From: UBA4572 sp049965515
GTDB taxonomy: Bacteria; Nitrospirota; Leptospirillia; Leptospirillales; Leptospirillaceae
Reading direction: 5' to 3'
Assembly: GCA_049965515.1 (NCBI GenBank)
Contig: JBMFWG010000033.1
Coordinates: forward strand, 1 to 19,997
DNA: 19,997 bases
Shown here: one piece after another, positions 6,607 through 13,465 of the stretch
Position numbering within the stretch: position 1 is the first letter of the stretch
Layout: each line of letters starts with the position of its first letter
Notes under the pieces: model-generated
What the model saw: the letters and a program-made list of their open reading frames with translations, nothing else
Databases searched by the model: none
What the model was told of the DNA's origin: nothing
Program-made: the position numbers and the translations under genes

Positions 6607-8437
6607 GGGGCCCTCCTTCGTTAGGCAGTTCAGGAAGTGCCTTTCCTGAAAGGGCTTCCGTCAGGGATCTGTTGACAAGACGTTCCGCCAGTGGCTGGGT
6701 GAGGCGGTCGAGGGTCCGGATCTCGTCTCGGACCTTTTTTCCGTCGGTCCCTTCCATGGCCGATCTCAGAATCTTCATCTGTTCAATGATAGCGGCTCTC
6801 TCCTCGGCACGCAGGATGTCGTCACCGACTGTGCCAAGGGCCCTCTCGGTGGCTCCGAGGACCGTCTGGGCCTCCGTCCGGCTGTCAATCAGAAGCCGGA
6901 GGGCGAAGTCATCCTTGGCATGGGCAAAAGCCTCTTTGAGCAACTCCCTGACGTCATCCTTGCCCAGCCCATAAGACGGGTGGATCACCACATTGGCCCG
7001 CTGTCCCGTCGTCTGTTCCCTGGCGGTGACCTCGAGGATTCCGTTGGCGTCGATCTGGAAGGTCACCTCGATCCGGGGGGCTCCGGCCGGAAGAGGCGGG
7101 ATTCCAGAGAGGGTGAATCGTCCAAGGCTTCGGTTGTCCGCCGCCATCTCCCGCTCGCCCTGAAGGACGTGTATGTCCACATTGACCTGTCCGTCGACAT
7201 ATGTGGTAAAGAGCTCCTTGGCCTGGGCCGGGATGGTCGTGTTCCGGGGAATGAGGGTACTCATCACGCCGCCGATCGTCTCGATCCCCAGAGAGAGGGG
7301 CGTGACATCGAGAAGAAGGAGATCCTTTCGTCGTCCCGAGAGGATGTCGGCCTGGACCGCTGCCCCTTCTGCCACCACAAGGTCAGGATCGACGGAATCA
7401 TACAGGGTCGCTCCAAAGTAGTCGCTTACCGCCTCCCGGAAACGGAGAAGGCGGGTCGATCCTCCTACAAGAATGACGCCATCCACCGACCTGGGATCGG
7501 TTCCGGAGTCTCTCATGGCTGCCCGCACCGAGGTGAAGGCCCTCTCAACAAAAGGCTCCACCAGGGCATTGAGACGATCCCGGGTCAGTGTCGTGGAGAA
7601 GTTGAGTGAAGGAATGCTCACGGATACGGAGGTTTCCCGGGAAAGGGCGATCTTCGCCCGCTCGGCCTCTTTTCGAAGAGTATCCCTCACCTCGGAGCGG
7701 AGGGCCAGCTCCTTGAGGCCGGGCGTCTCGGAAAACCAGGAGTCCATGATTGCCCGGTCGAAGTCTTCGCCCCCCAGATGCGTGTCCCCGTTTGTCGCTC
7801 GCACTTCGAAGATCCCCTTGCGGATCTCCAGCAGGGAAAAGTCGAAGGTTCCTCCCCCCAGGTCGAAGACCGCAAAGAGACCGTCCTTTTTCTCTCCCAG
7901 GCCGTAAGCCAGGGCTGCGGCGGTGGGCTCGTTGATGATGCGAAGGACATTGAGGCCGGCCAGGGCCCCGGCATCCTTGGTGGCCTGGCGCTGACCGTCG
8001 TTAAAATATGCCGGGACGGTGATTACGGCCTCCGTCACGTCGCATCCCAAGGCTTCTTCCGCGCGAGAGCGGAGGTTGGCCAGGATCAGTGATCCGATCT
8101 CCGGAGGAGTGAGAGAGCGGTTCCGGGCCGGGTCAGGAATGGCCGGGGTTCCGTTCTTGTCGATAACCGGATAGGCCAGATAAGTTCGCTCGGTCTCGGT
8201 TTCCTTGAAGGATCGGCCCATAAGCCGTTTGGCTGCATAGATAACCGTGGTCTGAGGATCGTTGATCATTTCCCGGGCGGTCCACCCCACCCGTACGCCG
8301 TCAGGAGAAAGGGCGACAACTGAAGGGAGTAGAGCCCGCCCCTCCCTGTCACGTATCACTTCAACCGTTCCGTCTTCCTTTCGGTAGGCGACCAGGGAGT
8401 GGGTCGTCCCCAGGTCGATTCCAATCACATGTTTCAA
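6599..8437 (-). CDS. hscA: HscA, Hsp70-type chaperone for IscU
   Basis: HscA is the specialised Hsp70 that binds the LPPVK motif of IscU and drives cluster transfer using ATP. The nucleotide-binding domain shows IGIDLGTTHSLVA at 5-17, TVPAYFNDGQRQATKDAG and FDLGGGTFDFSLLE. The substrate domain begins after LLLDVTPLSLGIET and ends with a helical lid rich in Arg/Glu. The length of 612 aa is usual. The gene starts with TTG at 8437: TTGA overlaps the hscB stop, and GGAGG lies about eight nt upstream. Its neighbours hscB and fdx, together with the LPPVK motif in IscU, identify it as HscA and not DnaK. Confidence 0.95.
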   Translation of the reverse strand: MKHVIGIDLGTTHSLVAYRKEDGTVEVIRDREGRALLPSVVALSPDGVRVGWTAREMINDPQTTVIYAAKRLMGRSFKETETERTYLAYPVIDKNGTPAIPDPARNRSLTPPEIGSLILANLRSRAEEALGCDVTEAVITVPAYFNDGQRQATKDAGALAGLNVLRIINEPTAAALAYGLGEKKDGLFAVFDLGGGTFDFSLLEIRKGIFEVRATNGDTHLGGEDFDRAIMDSWFSETPGLKELALRSEVRDTLRKEAERAKIALSRETSVSVSIPSLNFSTTLTRDRLNALVEPFVERAFTSVRAAMRDSGTDPRSVDGVILVGGSTRLLRFREAVSDYFGATLYDSVDPDLVVAEGAAVQADILSGRRKDLLLLDVTPLSLGIETIGGVMSTLIPRNTTIPAQAKELFTTYVDGQVNVDIHVLQGEREMAADNRSLGRFTLSGIPPLPAGAPRIEVTFQIDANGILEVTAREQTTGQRANVVIHPSYGLGKDDVRELLKEAFAHAKDDFALRLLIDSRTEAQTVLGATERALGTVGDDILRAEERAAIIEQMKILRSAMEGTDGKKVRDEIRTLDRLTQPLAERLVNRSLTEALSGKALPELPNEGGPHA

Positions 8438-9123
8438 TGCGGGGCCTCCTTAATTTCGGCCAGGAGATTTTGTATGTAGGCCCGTTTTTCAAGCTGTTCG
8501 GCCAGGTGGTCAATGTCGGAAACTGCGGCGCCCTTCTCCTCCTCCAGTGCGTCGATCTTGTCAAAGGCGGCGTAGATCTCCCTTTCCAGAGGGTCGAGAA
8601 CGGTCCTGACCCGTGATTCTGCCTCGGAATGGCGTCCCTGGGAGGCAAGTGACTGAATCTCTTCGCGAAGGTCCATAATCTCCATCAGGATTTCCGGGGA
8701 CAGGGCAGTCTTTTTGGGGCGTCCGTCTTCTCCACGTTTTCTTGCAATGTAGTATCGTGCGCGCAAAAAAGGATCCCGGAGGGTCCGGAAGGCCAGATTC
8801 ACAAGGGAGGCATTGGCCAGGGCGATCTCTTGCTCCTTTTCTGTCTCGCCCACATGGTGGTCGGGATGGAAGAGACGACTCTTTTCATGATAGGCGGAGA
8901 TGAGAAGCCTTGGGTCCAGTGCAAGCCTCTCCGGGACGTCGAGGATCCGGAAATAGTCGCGCGCCTCTCCAAAGGGCTGGACTCTGACGCAAGAAGGGCA
9001 TACGTCAACATCCTCGATTGTTTTCTCGCAATTCCAGCAGACCGACCGACCCGAATGCTCCATCCTGTCGTGATGCGGATGGAGTATGGGAGCACTCGAT
9101 CGGGATGTCGTCGTATCAGCCAT
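8434..9123 (-). CDS. hscB: HscB, J-domain co-chaperone with N-terminal zinc-ribbon-like motif
   Basis: HscB delivers IscU to HscA and stimulates its ATPase. The J-domain spans about residues 55-130 with the essential HPD at 86-88 (LFHPDHH). The C-terminal three-helix IscU-binding domain follows. Unlike E. coli HscB, the N-terminus carries C29-x2-C32-x9-C42-x2-C45 (CWNCEKT and CPSC), the tetracysteine arrangement known from human HSC20 and its relatives, which binds zinc. The length of 229 aa exceeds the roughly 171 aa of E. coli because of this extension and a longer linker. The ATG at 9123 has GGAGG seven nt upstream, which supports the full N-terminus. Confidence 0.94.
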   Translation of the reverse strand: MADTTTSRSSAPILHPHHDRMEHSGRSVCWNCEKTIEDVDVCPSCVRVQPFGEARDYFRILDVPERLALDPRLLISAYHEKSRLFHPDHHVGETEKEQEIALANASLVNLAFRTLRDPFLRARYYIARKRGEDGRPKKTALSPEILMEIMDLREEIQSLASQGRHSEAESRVRTVLDPLEREIYAAFDKIDALEEEKGAAVSDIDHLAEQLEKRAYIQNLLAEIKEAPH

Positions 9124-9189
9124 GTCAAACCTCCGGAAGTCAAACGGGAGGAGGCGTGATCCACCCCCTCCCGTCCGTGTTGCGTTCTG

Positions 9190-9525
9190 TTAAGCGGAGA
9201 AGGATGAGCCGCAGCCACAGCTGTGGGCGGCGTTGGGGTTTTCAAACTTGAACCCGCCTCCCATCAGACCGCCTCCGACGAAGTCGAGAGTTGACCCGTC
9301 AAGGTAAACCTTGCTCTTGGGGTCGAGAACGACTCGAACGTTCCGGGTGGGATCGGCGTCAATGACTTCGTCAAACTCGCCGGGAGTCTCTTCGAGCTTG
9401 ATCAGGTAAGAAAGCCCGGAACAGCCTCCGCCTTCGATTCCCAGACGGAGAAAGTGGGATTCCTTGTTCTGGACTTTCTTGAGGCGGGCCACTTCGTTAA
9501 TGGCAGATTCTGTGAGTGTGATCAT
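9190..9525 (-). CDS. iscA: A-type Fe-S carrier IscA/ErpA family
   Basis: A-type carriers bind iron or Fe-S clusters and pass them to apoproteins. The three family cysteines are present: C35 in GGGCSGLSY, and C103 and C105 in the C-terminal HSCGCGSSF. The length of 111 aa is standard. The start is the ATG at 9525 (MITLTESAI) with AAGGAGG five to six nt upstream. A longer frame starting at 9615 overlaps iscU and has no family similarity. It lies 37 nt after iscU. The C-terminal phrasing is close to ErpA, so the exact subfamily is open. Confidence 0.95.
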   Translation of the reverse strand: MITLTESAINEVARLKKVQNKESHFLRLGIEGGGCSGLSYLIKLEETPGEFDEVIDADPTRNVRVVLDPKSKVYLDGSTLDFVGGGLMGGGFKFENPNAAHSCGCGSSFSA

Positions 9526-9562
9526 TGCTTCCTCCTTGGATCGTGTGTTCATGGTCTCGGGG

Positions 9563-9949
9563 TCAGGCCTTCTGGCGCTTCTTCTGGTAGTCCTCGATTG
9601 CTCCCTTGATGGCATCTTCCGCCAGGACGGAGCAATGAAGTTTGACCGGGGGAAGATTCAGCTCTTTGGCAATTTCGGTGTTTTTGATCTTGAGAGCGTC
9701 GTCAAGCGTCTTGCCCTTCACCCATTCGGTGGCGAGAGAGCTCGAAGCAATGGCTGACCCGCAGCCGAATGTCTTGAAACGGGCCTCTTCAATGATCCCG
9801 TCATCGCTGATCTTGAGCTGGAGCTTCATAACGTCGCCGCATTCCGGGGCCCCCACAATGCCTGTCCCCACGTTGTCTTCCGTCTTGTCAAAGGATCCCA
9901 CATTCCTGGGATTGTTGTAATGATCGATGACCTTGTCGCTGTATGCCAT
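9563..9949 (-). CDS. iscU: IscU scaffold protein
   Basis: IscU is the scaffold on which new [2Fe-2S] clusters are built. All ligands are intact: C37 and D39 (APECGDVMK), C63 (FGCGSAIASSS) and C106 (LHCSVLAEDAI). The chaperone recognition motif LPPVK is at 99-103. The length of 128 aa is standard. The ATG has GGAGA about six nt upstream. The protein is fully canonical, in contrast to its partner IscS upstream. A 78-nt gap containing a stem-loop separates it from iscS. Confidence 0.98.
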   Translation of the reverse strand: MAYSDKVIDHYNNPRNVGSFDKTEDNVGTGIVGAPECGDVMKLQLKISDDGIIEEARFKTFGCGSAIASSSLATEWVKGKTLDDALKIKNTEIAKELNLPPVKLHCSVLAEDAIKGAIEDYQKKRQKA

Positions 9950-9981
9950 GATATTCTCCGTTTTTCTGGGGTCCGTCCATT

Positions 9982-9998
9982 CCGGGCAAAGGGCCCGG
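9982..9998. repeat. Stem-loop between iscS and iscU
   Basis: CCGGGC (9982-9987) and GCCCGG (9993-9998) form a perfect 6-bp stem with a 5-nt loop in the 78-nt gap between iscS and iscU. There is no T-run, so it is more likely an mRNA processing or stability element than a terminator. It could allow iscS to be expressed differently from iscU and the genes downstream. Confidence 0.5.
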
Positions 9999-10027
9999 TT
10001 CCACGACTCTTTCTCTTTTCTTCCCTC

Positions 10028-11236
10028 TCAGTGGGGGCTCCACTGGACGTTCTTCAGGTCGATGCCTTCCTTGGCCATTTCGTAAAGCGGAGACATTTCC
10101 CGAAGTTTCTCAACGGCCTGCTTGACGCGTCCAATCACGGCCTCAATCTCCTCCATCGTATTGAAGCGGCCCACCGAAAAGCGGATCGAGGAGTGGGCGA
10201 GGTCGGTTCCGACGCCCAGGGCCTTCAGGATATAGGAGGGTTCGAGTGTGGCCGAGGTACAGGCAGATCCGGAGGAGAGGGCAATTCCCCGGAGTCCCAT
10301 GAGCAAGGCCTCCCCCTCTACAAAGGAGAAAGAAAGATTGCTGACTGCGGGGCTTCTCTGTTCCCGGTCCCCATTGACCTCAACATAGTCCAAAACCTCC
10401 AGGATCCCCGATTCAAGACGGTCCCGGAGAGCCTTCCTGTGGGCGGCCTCAGCGTGAAGATTCTCACGGATTATGCGAGCCGCCGCTCCTAACCCCACAA
10501 TGCCGGAGGTGTTCAGCGTTCCCGAACGGAATCCCCGTTCGAGTCCGCCCCCTTCGATCTGGGGGGCGAGCCGGACCCGGGGCTTCCGGCGGATATAGAG
10601 AGCTCCGACTCCCTTGGGCCCATGTATCAGGTGGGCATTGAGGGAGAGAAGATCCACGTTCATCTCGGCTACATCAAGCTTCATGACTCCGGCGGCATAG
10701 GCGGCATTCGTATGGAAGAGTACACCCTTTTCACGGGTGATGGCCCCGATTTTTGCGATCGGCTGGATGGTTCCTATTTCGTGGTTAACCGTCATGACCG
10801 AGACAAGAATGGTATCCGGGCGAATGGCGGCCCGCACGGCTTCAGGGTCGACGATTCCCCCCCGGTTGACCGGGAGCACGGTCACGGTAAACCCTTGAGT
10901 CTCCAGGGTCCGGATGGGATCAAGGACCGATCGTCCTTCGGTTTCCACTGTCACGATATGGGAGCCCTTCTCCCGGTACATCGCCGCCACGCCCTTGATG
11001 GCCAGATTGTCAGATTCGGTCATCCCGGAGGTGAAGATGATCTCCTTCGAGTCGGCTCCAATGAGGGCGGCCACCTCTTCCCGGGCTTTTTCCGTGAGCT
11101 CTTCCGCCTGCCATCCGAAGGCGTGGTTGCGAGAGCCGGGATTGCCGTAAACGGTGGTGAAGGTGGGAAGCATCGCCTCGACCACGCGAGGGTCAACCCT
11201 TGTGGTGGAGTGGTTGTCCAAATAGACCGGATCCAT
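10028..11236 (-). CDS. iscS: IscS-like protein lacking the PLP lysine (predicted pseudo-desulfurase)
   Basis: The 402-aa protein aligns end to end with E. coli IscS (404 aa), a PLP enzyme that moves cysteine sulfur onto its own Cys328. The PLP site is broken. The Schiff-base lysine in SGHK (E. coli K206) is Leu203 in SLNAHLIHGPKG, codon CTG. E. coli H104 is Gly101 (ETEGRSVLD), N155 is His152 (VNHEIG), D180 is Asn177 and Q183 is Tyr180 (HTNAAYAAG), and S203 is Asn200. Retained are Thr73 (SGMTESDN), His202, the mobile cysteine loop SSGSACTSATLEPS with C326, Arg36 and Trp42 (partner-binding surface), and the C-terminal LSPLYEMAKEGIDLKNVQW that docks IscU. The frame is open, with AAAGGAG six nt before the ATG, so it is not a decayed gene. 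The start overlaps iscR by 44 nt. Desulfurase activity is unlikely. A scaffold or persulfide-relay role is inference. Confidence 0.93.
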   Translation of the reverse strand: MDPVYLDNHSTTRVDPRVVEAMLPTFTTVYGNPGSRNHAFGWQAEELTEKAREEVAALIGADSKEIIFTSGMTESDNLAIKGVAAMYREKGSHIVTVETEGRSVLDPIRTLETQGFTVTVLPVNRGGIVDPEAVRAAIRPDTILVSVMTVNHEIGTIQPIAKIGAITREKGVLFHTNAAYAAGVMKLDVAEMNVDLLSLNAHLIHGPKGVGALYIRRKPRVRLAPQIEGGGLERGFRSGTLNTSGIVGLGAAARIIRENLHAEAAHRKALRDRLESGILEVLDYVEVNGDREQRSPAVSNLSFSFVEGEALLMGLRGIALSSGSACTSATLEPSYILKALGVGTDLAHSSIRFSVGRFNTMEEIEAVIGRVKQAVEKLREMSPLYEMAKEGIDLKNVQWSPH

Positions 11237-11666
11237 CTGTGACTCCTTTCATAACGGAAGGTTCCTGCCCCAGCTCGCGGATCGAGAGGGCTTCGAGAAA
11301 CCAGAGAATGTTGTTTTGCAATCGCTCCAGGGGAGAGCGGATGTCGCACTGGTCTCTCTGTTGACAATCCTTGTCGGAGCCGTCAGAACAACTGACAATG
11401 CCGACGGGTCCTTCAACGGCGGTGAGAACCTTGAGAACCGAGATTTTCTCCGCCGGAATCTTCAGCGAGTATCCCCCCTTGGGGGCGTTGTGGCTTTGTA
11501 TGAGTCCGGCTTTTGAAAGTTTCTGCATGACCTTGGCCAGGATCTCCGGGGGAATCCGGTAAGCCCCGGCAATCTCTCGAACATTCGAGGTCTCGCCCTC
11601 CCGGGCCTGGGCCATAAGGTTCAGAGCCAGAAGTGCATAATCAACTTTTTTTGTCAGCTTGAGCAT
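11193..11666 (-). CDS. iscR: IscR, Rrf2-family Fe-S-sensing regulator
   Basis: This Rrf2 winged-helix regulator probably senses Fe-S status and controls the operon it heads. The DNA-binding domain covers residues 1-70 (LTKKVDYALLAL, a recognition helix around PPEILAKVMQKL, and the wing KGGYSL). Candidate cluster cysteines are C93, C101 and C107 (VSCSD, KDCQQRDQC). In E. coli IscR they are C92, C98 and C104 with His107. Here the spacing is 8 and 6, and the position equivalent to His107 is Arg110, so the fourth ligand must differ. The length is 157 aa. The last 14 codons overlap the start of iscS in another frame. A palindromic operator lies at its own promoter. Confidence 0.93.
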   Translation of the reverse strand: MLKLTKKVDYALLALNLMAQAREGETSNVREIAGAYRIPPEILAKVMQKLSKAGLIQSHNAPKGGYSLKIPAEKISVLKVLTAVEGPVGIVSCSDGSDKDCQQRDQCDIRSPLERLQNNILWFLEALSIRELGQEPSVMKGVTDGSGLFGQPLHHKG

Positions 11667-11686
11667 CGGATTCTCCGACTTGTTTT

Positions 11687-11711
11687 ATCGCAGACCATTT
11701 TGGTCTGTGAT
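11687..11711. promoter_or_regulatory. Palindromic operator at the iscR promoter
   Basis: ATCGCAGACCA and TGGTCTGTGAT are 11-nt arms, complementary except for one pair, around a TTT centre. The core CAGACCA/TGGTCTG is perfect. The site overlaps the predicted transcription start, directly after the -10 box, so a bound protein would block transcription. Autoregulation by IscR is the obvious candidate (inference). The site does not look like the E. coli type 1 IscR consensus. Confidence 0.7.
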
Positions 11712-11712
11712 T

Positions 11713-11741
11713 AGTCTATCAAGGGGAGGGCACACTGTCAA
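11713..11741 (-). promoter_or_regulatory. Sigma70-type promoter of the isc operon
   Basis: On the minus strand a perfect TTGACA (11741-11736) is followed after exactly 17 nt by TAGACT (11718-11713), a four-of-six match to the -10 consensus. The transcription start would fall at about 11706, inside the operator palindrome, 40 nt before the iscR ATG. Confidence 0.7.
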
Positions 11742-11761
11742 GTGAGGGACAAGAAAATGGC

Positions 11762-11781
11762 TGACAGAGAATTTTCTGTCA
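11762..11781. repeat. Second palindrome upstream of the isc promoter
   Basis: TGACAGAGAA and TTTTCTGTCA form a 20-nt palindrome with one mismatched pair. It lies about 21 nt upstream of the isc -35 box and about 84 nt beyond the stop of the upstream minus-strand gene. It has no T-run. It may be an activator site for the isc promoter or a weak 3' hairpin of the upstream operon. Confidence 0.5.
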
Positions 11782-11864
11782 ATCCGGATCTTTACCGTTA
11801 AAGGGAATGTCGGTCATGCGGGCAGGCAGGAGAGAAGGAATCGTTCCGGGGGAATGGGAGGGGG

Positions 11865-12875
11865 TCAGGGAGGCGATTGTCCTGGGGTGGGTGCGGGGAG
11901 GGGGGAGGCGTCTCCCCACAAGGCGTCAAAGGTTTTTTGCCAGGACCGGATTTCCCCGATGGCGAGGATATTGGCCACCATCCTCATCTGATGTCCTTCT
12001 GACGGCGTGAAGGAGCCCCATCCTCCTGAACCATGGAGAAGGATCCTCCTGTCGATGAGCGCCTGAGGGTGGAGAAAGGAGGGAATGGGCTCAGGCAGAA
12101 GCCTGATGGGAATATGGTCGGCCTGAAGAGCGGCAAGATCTTTGGCATACCGGGCTGCCGCGGCACGGGAGACGAGAATCCGGAGATGAATTCCGTTTTT
12201 CCGGGCGAGGTGGAGGGCGTTTTCGAGGCGGTAGGACTTGGGGAGCCCAAAAAGAACCAGGTCGACCTGAGATCTGGCGCCAGTGATCTTGTCTGCGAGA
12301 AAGGCTCGGGCGAAAGGCCCCCTTCCGATAATCCGGTGACCTTGGGATCCCATGCCGATTCCCACACCGAGAATTGTTCCGACCAGAGTGACGATCACAA
12401 GGGCCTGGCGATCAAAGGGGCTATGGATATAGGTTGTCCGGCGAGAGGGGGGAGGGGGAACCTCCAGGGCCGTAATGCCAAGGTAGAGGAAAAAGACGAA
12501 AAGAATTCCGGCCGGATATCCAAGGATGGCCCAGTCGGTAAAGGAGAAGGTGGCATATCCCCAGAAGATCCCCATGAGGCCGGCTGGAACAAGAAATGCG
12601 AGCCCTGTCCGGAGAGAGTCTTTTGGCGGGGTCCCGGTCCAGCGTCGAAGGAGCGCCAGGTGGAGCAGGCTGAATGTGAGAAAGAGCCCCATCCCGAAGC
12701 CGAGATACTGCAGTCCGGTCATGAGGTCGGACATGATTCCCCCGACCACCCCCATGAAGAGGGCCACCAGGCCGAAGATCTGCCCGGAAGTCATCCCCAT
12801 CAGTGCTGCAGCGAATTTCTCGTTTCGGTCCTCAACCTCCGGGTCGATGATGTTCAGGGAGTCGTTCTCGTTCAT
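11865..12875 (-). CDS. Membrane protein with degenerate phospholipase-D-like domain
   Basis: The N-terminal half has about five membrane spans (residues 30-50, 54-76, 90-110, 114-137 and 157-177). The C-terminal part (about 185-325) has the shape of a PLD-type domain: QVDLVLFGLP, an AL..A..NGI..RILVSR strand-helix unit, then SFLHPQALIDRRILLHGSGGW and a trailing F.ALW. In active PLD proteins the motif is HxKxxxxD. Here it is H269-P-Q271-ALI-D275, so the lysine is lost and only one half-motif exists. Catalysis is therefore doubtful and a binding role more likely. The family assignment is by pattern only. The ATG overlaps the previous stop by 4 nt (ATGA). The C-terminus is Pro-rich. Confidence 0.75.
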   Translation of the reverse strand: MNENDSLNIIDPEVEDRNEKFAAALMGMTSGQIFGLVALFMGVVGGIMSDLMTGLQYLGFGMGLFLTFSLLHLALLRRWTGTPPKDSLRTGLAFLVPAGLMGIFWGYATFSFTDWAILGYPAGILFVFFLYLGITALEVPPPPSRRTTYIHSPFDRQALVIVTLVGTILGVGIGMGSQGHRIIGRGPFARAFLADKITGARSQVDLVLFGLPKSYRLENALHLARKNGIHLRILVSRAAAARYAKDLAALQADHIPIRLLPEPIPSFLHPQALIDRRILLHGSGGWGSFTPSEGHQMRMVANILAIGEIRSWQKTFDALWGDASPLPAPTPGQSPP

Positions 12876-13465
12876 GGTCGGGAAGTTCCTTGTGTGGTCG
12901 CCGGGGGGTGACGGTCAGGGGCCAGTCCCGTCAGGGAGACGGGGATCATATGGTATTGACCACTATAGCGTTCCCCCATAAAAAGGGACAGGGTCACCGG
13001 GAAGGAGGCCGGGACTCCCGGAAAGGTAATCAGGGTTCGGAAGGTCTCCCCGCCGGAGAAATGTCGGTCCGCAGGAAATTCGACCTTCCCCAGAAGAAGT
13101 CCCCCGTCTTTGTCCACAAGGGCTGGCGGCTCATAGGTCCCCACCTGGTAAAAGGCGTATTCCTTATGGTGATGAAAGTGAATGGAGATCATCACAGAGG
13201 TGTTTCCCCCCGCCACGCCAATCCTTTCGGCCCGAATGGCGATAATGCCATTGTCTGATACGGGAGTGAAAACGTCGGAGTAAGCCATGGGGGCCTGTGT
13301 GGCATTTTGGGGGCCCGGGGCGATCTCGGGAGGAGGGGCCTGGCGCTTTGCGATCCCCCGGAAAAGGTCAGAGACAAAGAGTCCGCCGGCGAGTCCCGCC
13401 ACGATCATCAGTCCGATGGGAGAGAGAAGGAGCCGGGCCAGGGGAGAACCCGTGATTTTCTTCAT
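12872..13465 (-). CDS. Hypothetical membrane-anchored envelope protein
   Basis: No family is recognised. The 197-aa product has a short basic N-terminus (MKKITGSPLARLL) and one hydrophobic span at about 12-33, then a Pro-rich linker (APPPEIAPGPQ) and a beta-rich domain. It is probably anchored in the inner membrane with the domain outside. A His-rich strand at 95-100 (IHFHHHK) could bind a metal, as in copper- or iron-handling envelope proteins, but this is only suggestive. Both ends overlap neighbouring genes by the tetranucleotide ATGA, so it is tightly coupled to the CorC-like gene before it and the PLD-like gene after it. Confidence 0.7.
   Translation of the reverse strand: MKKITGSPLARLLLSPIGLMIVAGLAGGLFVSDLFRGIAKRQAPPPEIAPGPQNATQAPMAYSDVFTPVSDNGIIAIRAERIGVAGGNTSVMISIHFHHHKEYAFYQVGTYEPPALVDKDGGLLLGKVEFPADRHFSGGETFRTLITFPGVPASFPVTLSLFMGERYSGQYHMIPVSLTGLAPDRHPPATTQGTSRP

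Noticed and set aside
9526..9615. Extended iscA start at 9615
   Set aside because: The extension overlaps iscU and encodes an Arg/Ser-rich stretch foreign to IscA, whereas AAGGAGG precedes the ATG at 9525.
10028..11236. Sequencing error or pseudogene as the explanation for the IscS changes
   Set aside because: At least six separate pocket positions differ by in-frame substitutions in an otherwise uninterrupted, well-conserved frame with a good start. A single error or random decay would not spare the other motifs.
12033..12911. 292-codon plus-strand frame opposite the PLD-like gene
   Set aside because: The minus-strand protein has clear membrane spans and coupling to neighbours. The opposite frame is charged, repetitive and not family-like.
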